Assembly: GCA_965649825.1 (NCBI GenBank)
Contig: OZ287696.1
Coordinates: 1,860,001 to 1,924,000, forward strand
From: Penicillus capitatus
Taxonomy: Eukaryota; Chlorophyta
Length of the DNA stretch: 64,000 nucleotides
Reading direction: 5' to 3'
Both the position numbers and the translations under genes were made by a program. Below, piece after piece: positions 57,404 to 64,000 of the stretch; positions within the stretch are counted from its first letter, which is position 1, and each line of letters opens with the position of its first letter. The notes under the pieces are model-generated. The model was not told the origin of the DNA, searched no databases, and worked only from the letters and a program-made list of their open reading frames with translations.

Positions 57404-57557
57404 AGAAACGCACTGATGTGACGGATAAGTCTTCTTCACCTGCGAATTTCGACGTTATTGACGCGCTGTCTGTCGATGTCTCGCAAGTACCCACCGATCC
57501 AGTATAATCAAGGAACCGGCCCTGTGAGCGAGTAAGTACCTTGCGGCGAATCGTGAC

Positions 57558-58697
57558 ATGCATGCATCTGTGCTGTCCAGTCCACGGAGGTCGCAACAGA
57601 TTGACGAATTGGTCACCGTTTTCCCAACCGTCTCACCGATTGGCGATAGGTATGGACCATGACGTGCTGCTCTCAGACAGTGCATCCTGTGAACGGACGG
57701 CGATTTAGATCGATCCTAGAGTATCCACTTCCACTCAGAAATGGACAATCCGTGCTTCTGCGTATCCTATTGCCGAATGTGTTTCCTGAGGTAAACGTAT
57801 CTCATTCATTTTGATGTGACACATGTGTGATAACACAGCATGCGCCTCGTTTTGTCTTGGCGGAACCGGTGAACCATGCCCTTGTTGATTCCAATCTGAC
57901 AATCAATTTGCCAATGATACGGGAATGGAGACCACAGTATCGATTGGTGGACGCTCTACTTCAGGCACAGGAGCTTCTCTCGAATTCAGGAAATGCTGCA
58001 CGACAGTCAGCTGCTTCGCCACAAGGCGTGCCACAATCACAATCTCAACAGACCATGTCGTCCTCCAACTCATCTCAAGGATCCAACAGTCCTGTGGACT
58101 CTCGAGTCGATGCCATTGTTCAATATCTGCAAAACTGCTCAGACGACGATTTGATGCGCTTTGTCACTCAAGAGGAGAGTTACCGTCAATTGGTTTCGAC
58201 CATAGCGACAGAACTGAAGGTGGACGCGCAGAGCAAATGTGTGTTTGTGTGACAAGTGTGAGATGCAGATATTCGATCGACCTCGAGAACTGGAGGAGAG
58301 AACAATCCAAGCAGCGGAACAGAACTTGGAACGCGAGGCAGAAATCCGGGACAGAAAGAACCAGATCGCCATTGTCAAATCGTCCGACTACGCCGACACA
58401 CGACGCTTGTACGAAGGCGCCGTCAAAGAGCACGAACGGCTGAACGCCCTCGTCAACATTCCTTTTCTGTTGAAGCAGCTACAGGATCTGACAAACGAGG
58501 CATCCATGCAATCCTCTCCTGTCTGAATCCGCCAACAGCTGCGTTTGCTGTAGCTTAACGAGCGGAGCGAAGCGTTGATGACAACTGCACTGGAAGGAAA
58601 CACGGCAGCCGGAGAGTTTGTTGATGCGTATATGAAGGCCAGAGTGGAGTATTACCAGAAAGACCAGTTGGCAAAGTCGGCCGCTCGTATGCAATAG
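57558..58697 (+). CDS. VPS37: ESCRT-I subunit VPS37
   Basis: ATG 57558 (MHASVLSSPRRSQQIDELVT). A 59-nt intron yields VSPIGDR|SILEYPLPLRNGQ, another VFPE|HAPRFVLAEPVNHALVDS, giving a UEV-like N-terminal domain as in VPS37. A Gln/Ser linker follows, then the mod(r) domain VDAIVQYLQNCSDDDLMRFV then TQEESYRQLV, coil MQIFDRPRELEERTIQA, NERSEALMTTALEGNTAAGE and EYYQKDQLAKSAARMQ to TAG 58695-58697. ESCRT-I sorts ubiquitinated cargo into multivesicular bodies. Its 3' half has been copied to 9,074-9,667. Confidence 0.88.
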
Positions 58698-59115
58698 TAG
58701 TTCAGGAGGCAAATCTGTCTTCGATGCATGCGGCCGTCGTGAACGCGATCGTACGGCCACGGATGATGACAGAAAATCGGATGCTGTTGTTCTGAGCTTC
58801 TTCGGTATCTCGATTGTCTTATGTTAAAGATCTTCTCACCTCTTGTGCACCATGTATTTGCCAAGCCTCAGAGATATCTAGCGCCATCGTCTACTCTCTT
58901 CGCGAGTCATGCACATTCACTCTTATCTTAGCAGTCCGAATTCGAATGCATGATCGCTGGAAAGGGCATGCGTCATGAGACCGAGTTAAAAAAACTGCGA
59001 TGTTCATTAAATCGAACATTCAAAGGTAACCGGATTGTTCCAGAGAGTCATGCAAAATCTCCAGAACTTAGACCGGAAAGAATGCGATCGGCTTTGCGTT
59101 TTTTAGGCGACCTGT

Positions 59116-59616
59116 TTAGCACAGGCCTCTCACCCAGCCTGGAACTAGTTCCTCGCCATACACATCACGGAATCCACGGCATTCTCCATAATTCTCTGAA
59201 AAGTCCCATGCCATAAGGTCTGCCACACAGAGCCAGCGTCATTCGACATTTGACCGAATAGGTCCGGCAACTTACCATTCCTGCATACTATATGGGCGCA
59301 TTCTCCATCGCTGCCTGCGCCGGTCGTTAAGACAGGTTTTCCAACCCATCTCCCCTCCTCGTCTTCGCATGCACATGCAAAATAAACGAGAGACTTCGTA
59401 GCACTGTGATACCTTGGTTGGCGTGGTCTGTCTTCAAGAACAGTTTGCCGACGACGTGTCCTTTCGCGTCGACGACATTCTCTGTGGTAGGGCGGTAAGC
59501 GCTCACCTGCCAGAACACCAAACATTCGTTATCAAGGGTTGCTGCGGTGGAAGGGATCTTGCTGCGTGGAGGCAGAGAAGGGCGGCAAAGACGAACAAAG
59601 CTGCGTTGTCAGACAT
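59116..59616 (-). pseudogene. Secreted Cys-containing protein family copy 4, frame breaks
   Basis: ATG 59616 (MSDNAALFVFAALLCLHAA) to the family TGA. VSAYRPTTENVVDAKGHVVGK is followed by a shortened segment. YFACACEDEEGRWVG and KLPDLFGQMSNDAGSV are in another frame, and LMAWDF...GWVRGLC in a third, ending TAA 59116-59118. In this copy, as in copy 1, the FACACE segment is in frame with the product of a hypothetical 25-nt intron removal. Confidence 0.45.
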
Positions 59617-59705
59617 GGCGTTTGAGACGGAGTTCGAAGAACCTCGGAGAGACAGAAGACACAAACGCGTAAAGGGAAATGGCAGTGGTCGAAAATCCTG
59701 CTCGA

Positions 59706-59712
59706 ATTTATA
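59706..59712 (-). promoter_or_regulatory. TATA box of copy 4
   Basis: TATAAAT on the minus strand, 96 bp before ATG 59616. Confidence 0.7.
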
Positions 59713-61765
59713 CCATGCAGCTGCAGTCAGCATTCTAAATCCAGACAGCAAACCCGAAGCGACCTGTCCGAATTCGACAGCTGCCTCGTTGGTTGACAGC
59801 TGCGTTTTCCAATTCGGTCGTATCCGTCGCCTGCGACCCAGCAGATGGTGCTGCATGGAAAGCTCTTGAGGATCCTCGCGCTCTCATTCGGGATCAGTCG
59901 CGATGTGACTGCTCTGGCGGGCGCGCATCTGCCCAACGGTTAGCGTCCATTCGCCTCCCAGCACTCAGCGAGGCAGTTTCCCTGCGAAACGAACACGGTC
60001 GACCGCCTTGCACGGTCACTGCGAAAGAGGAATGGGCTCTGCCTTCCCTGTGCAGTGACTAAGTTGACCGCCCGGGCCCGAGGATGCACTCGCTCGTTGC
60101 CATTTCCCGCTGATGCCGCAGCAGTCGAGAACAGCGTACGCGACAAACCAGAGACTCGCGTCGGTTTTTCGCGACGACAACCGAAAGATCTCTTCAAGAA
60201 ACACACCACAAAGTTGAAGGCGATCTACGCCGCCGATTGCGGACATGTCACCTGCGCGAATGTTCGAGGCCGTGGGGCGGAAATGAACGCTTCTCAGGTT
60301 GTCCATGGCGCGCCTGCTCCGCCGACAGGCGCATCTTCGAGGGAAGAATCAGCGTCCCAAATAATCCCCTCCCGTTCAGAAAATGTAAAACACGCAGCAC
60401 GCTCGTCGCGGTCCGTCGTTTACCAGCGCCCCTTTTGCAGGCGACTGGCTGTCTGCGTGTCTGAATCCAGACACGCTTCGCGATTTGTCTTCTGACAGTG
60501 GTTGCGGTCGCCCATTCACCCGGTCGACGGGGCCGCCGTCCGAGCCAACAAGCGCCGAGCAGTACAAGAGTAGGTTCTCGGTTGTCGTCGGACAAAAACC
60601 AGCGTCTCGCCGAGTCCACCCTTCTCCCGTGCTAAACTCGCATCTTCCATAGAAATGAAACGAGGCAGGTCTTGAATGAAGGTGAAGGCATGTGGTATGT
60701 ACAAGAGATCGTCGGAGGTTGGTCATTCGGCAAGCGACGAGGCATTGCATTGCATACCGTCGTACAGTGGTTTTGTTTTCTAAGCACTCTGCAACTGTTC
60801 GCCCTGGCTGTTTTCTTTAAGCTGTGGCGAGGAGACGGCGAATTCTCGTCACTGCTGGCGACGAAGATCTGCTGTCTTGCGACGCGAGTAGATGAGGTGG
60901 CGAGCGATGTCTCCAGACACAAGACACTGTCGTCTTACCGTAACACCACAACGTGTAATGACTGATTGCTGTCATGTTGCTTGTTCACTATCAGAAGACG
61001 GAGATGCTGCATGAGCGCGTATAGATGGAGCAACCTGCTTTGAACACATCTGATATAGTCAATCGAGTCTGACAGAGAATCGCAGACAACAAACGAGTAG
61101 ACAGAGAGAAGAATCCGCAAACATCAGGAGTGCTGAAACGCATTGCTCTCGATGCCATTCGAAATGGTCAACTAACTAACTAACTACTCCCCACTGAACA
61201 GAAGTTTGGTGAAAGAGCGAGAGATCGCATGATATTCGAGACACTTAAGAAATGCGTCGATTCTCTCTCGAGGAGAACGAGTTACTCTTTTCTTCTCATT
61301 TGACATTGCCGGGAAGACTCTTCTGGAACGAGTGCGATAGTCTGCTCGTAAAAGAAAAGATCCAACGAACGCAAAGACGCACTCGGGTTCATCAGACGTG
61401 AATGGCATGTCAAACTGAATCCAGCATCCGTCGTCCTTTCAGCGCATGCCTCTTGACGGAAATGCGAAGTTGCTGGACACCATCATCCGCTTTCAATCAC
61501 AGACAGTGAACCTATCGGAGCCTTTCGGGATGCAGTATAATACCACGATAGTGCTGATCTTGAGAGTCGTGTGGTGGAAGCACATAAGGAAGTATTTCAG
61601 ACCTCGAGACTGGATGTGGAAATCATTGGCGTGACCTCTTCTCTGGAATAAGAGATCAGGGATGACACATGCTCCATCAAGAGATCATTCGTCGTCATCA
61701 TCAATGCCACATCGTCTATGAAATGTTCCAGAGATCTCACTCGGCGATTGGCCAAAACTAATACG

Positions 61766-62084
61766 AGCCATGAGTAAATACCCACATTCCGTGTATGTCA
61801 CACCGAATACTGTGTCCACCCAACAAATCCATTCTGATGGATCGAATACATAAACCAAACAATACGTTCAACGTGCACAAATCTTCGCCTTTTCACAGTC
61901 CTTTCAACTCAAACAAGAAATCATTACACAACAAGGGTGCATGTGTGTCTTTGAAGATTCAGTCAGCGATTGAAGGACAGTGTTTTTCGATTTCGCCATC
62001 TGAGAACCTCGACCTTTTCTCTTGTTTCTATAACTTGCTGAGACAACCGAATGATCCTCAAATATTTTCTGTCGGCAACCCGAT
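61766..62084. other. Spacer after R4
   Basis: No supported gene; AT-richer, likely the 3' flank of the next gene. Confidence 0.3.
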
Positions 62085-62396
62085 CTAAACAACGACCCTC
62101 AAGAGCGAACGCATGGAGTGCACGAACATACCATTATATTCTATCGGTCTCACCTGAACGTAGCGCATTGTTCTCAACTGATTGATCACTCTATACAGTG
62201 TCTCTTTCTCTGGATAGAATTCCATCTCTTTGAGATACTCCCACATCTTCTCGAACAGGAGTTCTCTCGTGGGAGTCTTCAGCAGCAGCCTCACGACAGG
62301 TGTCGTCTCGACCGGCATCCCAGGCAAAAGATATCTCCGATAACTCGGATGTAGAGCCGCTTTCTGTGACCATTTCCATCGATCCTTCTGTTCCAT
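62085..62396 (-). CDS. Small winged-helix-like protein, second of a pair
   Basis: ATG 62396 (MEQKDRWKWSQKAALHPSYR), 103 codons: PVVRLLLKTPTRELLFEKMW then EYLKEMEFYPEKETLYRVINQ and LRTMRYVQVRPIEYNG. A GTG upstream (62,411) keeps the frame open. Helix-helix-helix then RV-NQL-MRYV resembles a winged helix and has the same layout as the gene just upstream. No family recognised; a mitochondrial ribosome-associated role is a guess. The 3' end may be spliced differently. Confidence 0.45.
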   Translation of the reverse strand: MEQKDRWKWSQKAALHPSYRRYLLPGMPVETTPVVRLLLKTPTRELLFEKMWEYLKEMEFYPEKETLYRVINQLRTMRYVQVRPIEYNGMFVHSMRSLLRVVV

Positions 62397-62487
62397 TTCA
62401 TTAAAGGTCACTTTCGTCGTAAGCTGAAGGCAAAATGCGTCGATCGGTCCTGGTGGAGGACTCCCACCTAATCACGAAGCACATCTG

Positions 62488-62859
62488 CTACGACTCAGTT
62501 GTATCGATGTGACCTTTTGGAGGTGGAAGGTAGGTCACATACCCAAGCGCTTTCAGTCGCTTTAGATCTTTCTTCATGCTTGCTTTAGTCATGTACACTT
62601 CATACTCCTGTCGAAGGCAGCGCCGTTGGCAGTGGATATCACATAGGATAGATACCTGAAGGGTGTCCCAAAGATTGGTGTGGGTGAACACTTTTGAGTC
62701 CTGTTCGTAGAGCGTTTTGATAATGGCTGCCGTCCTGCTTGGAGCATCCGGCAAGACATACTTGTCTTCGACGCTCGGTTTGCCGAAATACGACAGCCAG
62801 CGACACGAAACGGCGTTTCGCGTGGACGTCTGCGCTAAACGCTTCAAACAGAGAAGCAT
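62488..62859 (-). CDS. Small, probably mitochondrial, winged-helix-like protein
   Basis: ATG 62859 (MLLCLKRLAQTSTRNAVSCR), an amphipathic basic start. Then VEDKYVLPDAPSRTAAIIK, DSKVFTHTNLWDTLQ|EYEVYMTKASMKKDLKRLK across a 48-nt GT-AG intron, and ALGYVTYLPPPKGHIDTT, TGA at 62,488. Layout parallels the next gene (helices, then K-D-LKRLKALGYV). The ATG follows the stop codon of the upstream gene with a single intervening base (TGA-G-ATG). Confidence 0.5.
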   Translation of the reverse strand: MLLCLKRLAQTSTRNAVSCRWLSYFGKPSVEDKYVLPDAPSRTAAIIKTLYEQDSKVFTHTNLWDTLQVSILCDIHCQRRCLRQEYEVYMTKASMKKDLKRLKALGYVTYLPPPKGHIDTTES

Positions 62860-62860
62860 C

Positions 62861-64000
62861 TCACAACGTCAGAAGCTCCAAGCGTTTGTCGAATTGAACA
62901 AGAAGAGCACGAGGTCGCAGGCAGCAGAATGCCCGAACCGTTTCCGTGATCATCAACGTCTGAAGAAGGTGAGCGTGACCCTTGGGCGAGAAGCTCAAAA
63001 CGTGAAAACAATCATCTACATCCATGACCACCGCACCTCCTACACACATAGCCACTCCCGCACAGAACAGCAACTCAAGGTGATTGATGCCTGCAGCGCT
63101 GGGCTGGATGGGAAGGCAGTGAACGGCCGCGATCTGTTTTGTCAGATTCTGAGGGTGGACAGTCAAGGAGGCGACATGTCGATCTGGCGAGAGGACAAAA
63201 GAATAGATCTCTCCTTTGGCATCGAGTAGAACACCCTGTGTGAGTTGATACGCTTCCAGAGAGATCCATTCGTCGCAGGGCAGTGAACATTGGCACATTC
63301 CGACGGTTTGGATCACAGGCTCTCGGTGAATCAGAGATCTCAGCGAGCAGGATCGCAGTTTCGCTTCGTGGATGTAGAAGAGGTGGGTGTCTGTCAGGCA
63401 CAGATGTCTGGACGGTGCTGTCGCAGGAATGGTGCTGCAGAGAAAGAGCTCGACGACATGCTTCTCGGATTCCTTCATCCGTACGGCATAGATGGCGATT
63501 TCGGATTCTGTTACCAGCAGCAGGGCATTGGTAGCGGCCTTCAGGACGCTGCGTTTTGATCCAATAGCAACCGTCCGATGCGCATTGCCCTTCTCTCGAT
63601 CTCTTAACACGACTGCTTGGCAGTGCGTGAAACCGGAAGAGACGTAATTCTCATGATCACACTCCATGAAGGATAGACTCGAGCCTTCTCACACGACGTC
63701 GTGGAAAACAGTGAATTTCGCTTTGTAGTTGAGATGAACCTTTGGAATCGGATTGGGTCAAGATGACTGCCATCTGTCTCTCCTCCACCGAACCATTCCT
63801 GCATCACAGCGTTCTTTATCTGCTGTTTCTGGCTTTGCTGGAGAGACGGGTGGGATCGCTTGAGTGACATAAACGTCACATCAGATGCTACATGTAAGAT
63901 TGAGGGTTCTGCTTTGTGCTGAAGCGACTGGAGTTCCAAGGCGCCGTTGTTCAATAGCAATGCGACATAGGCGCTGTGAGCATCGCACACGAGACGTTTC
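62861..64000 (-). CDS. Beta-propeller-like protein, C-terminal part (runs off window)
   Basis: Two or more exons from beyond 64,000 to TGA 62861-62863. Strand-turn-strand repeats: HSAYVALLLNNGALELQSLQ, KAATNALLLVTESEIAIYAV, LCLTDTHLFYIHEAKLRSCS, LTQGVLLDAKGEIYSFVLSP, DVDDCFHVLSFSPKGHAHLL, ending PRALLVQFDKRLELLTL. It looks like a WD40-type propeller without clear WD dipeptides. I cannot tell which family; trafficking and IFT proteins have such domains. The exon join near 63,640-63,700 is not settled. Confidence 0.5.

Larger units (their letters stand above)
58105..61765 (-). repeat. Segmental repeat block R4 (inverted relative to R1)
   Basis: Reverse match of 6,090-9,667 including the VPS37 3' half, secreted-protein copy 4, GC-rich module and the shared open frame. 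Because the intact VPS37 gene crosses the 58,105 boundary, R4 is the donor-side locus and R1 the derived one. An AACT tetranucleotide run lies at about 61,172-61,187. Confidence 0.88.

Noticed and set aside
61172-61187. AACT tetranucleotide run as a telomeric or CRISPR-like repeat
   Set aside because: Only about four units, no spacers, and located inside the R4 block; a simple microsatellite.
1-64000. tRNA, rRNA, spliceosomal RNA genes and CRISPR arrays
   Set aside because: I looked for B-box/T-arm strings, U2/U6-like cores and regularly spaced repeats on both strands and saw none that held up.

Overview
The window is nuclear DNA of a unicellular eukaryote. Most genes are split by very short spliceosomal introns; those I could place are about 31-64 nt and GT-AG, with one apparent GC-AG. 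TAA, TAG and TGA all act as stops, so the code is standard. The gene set (nucleoporin, PRMT5, UTP14, SAP30-like, VPS37, CDF transporter) is eukaryotic. An IFT38/CLUAP1 homologue points to a lineage that builds cilia. LipB, an ArgJ with a long N-terminal extension and a fused MtnA/MtnK methionine-salvage enzyme argue for a free-living protist or alga. I cannot name the species.

Layout. 0-5.5 kb: a 2OG-oxygenase-like gene (minus) diverges from lipB, then a Nup214/159-like nucleoporin. 6.1-9.7 kb: repeat block R1, with a secreted-protein-like gene and a truncated VPS37 copy. 10.2-18.1 kb and 33.5-41.4 kb: two nearly identical inverted arms, each with an uncharacterised gene, PRMT5, an orphan basic protein, a rhomboid protease, IFT38 and the start of a glutathione-peroxidase-like gene. 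18.3-21.1 kb (R2) and 31.1-33.0 kb (R3) are further R copies on the inner side of the arms, so the palindrome spans about 31 kb. The ~10 kb between R2 and R3 holds a CDF metal transporter with frame breaks, a gene of unknown function, an ABHD4/5-like hydrolase and an intronless GC-rich gag-like ORF. 42-47 kb: a repeated palindrome locus, a SAP30-like protein and an acyl-protein thioesterase. 47.5-58.7 kb is compact: UTP14, ArgJ, MtnA-MtnK, a BLISTER-like coiled-coil protein and the intact VPS37. 58.1-61.8 kb is the fourth R copy (R4). 62-64 kb: two small winged-helix-like proteins and a beta-propeller-like protein that runs off the end.

The main discovery-type signal is a solo-LTR-like element of 338 bp at 31,362-31,699. 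It runs from TG to CA, has a perfect 5-bp target duplication, and three sibling loci keep the empty site. Diverged relatives lie directly upstream of the MtnA-MtnK gene and of the first gene in both palindrome arms, with their far edge at the arm boundary. The element therefore looks like a mobile promoter and a possible seed of the duplication. A second signal is the four-copy secreted-protein-like family in the R blocks. All four copies keep the same TATA-to-ATG distance (96 bp) and the same frame discontinuity.
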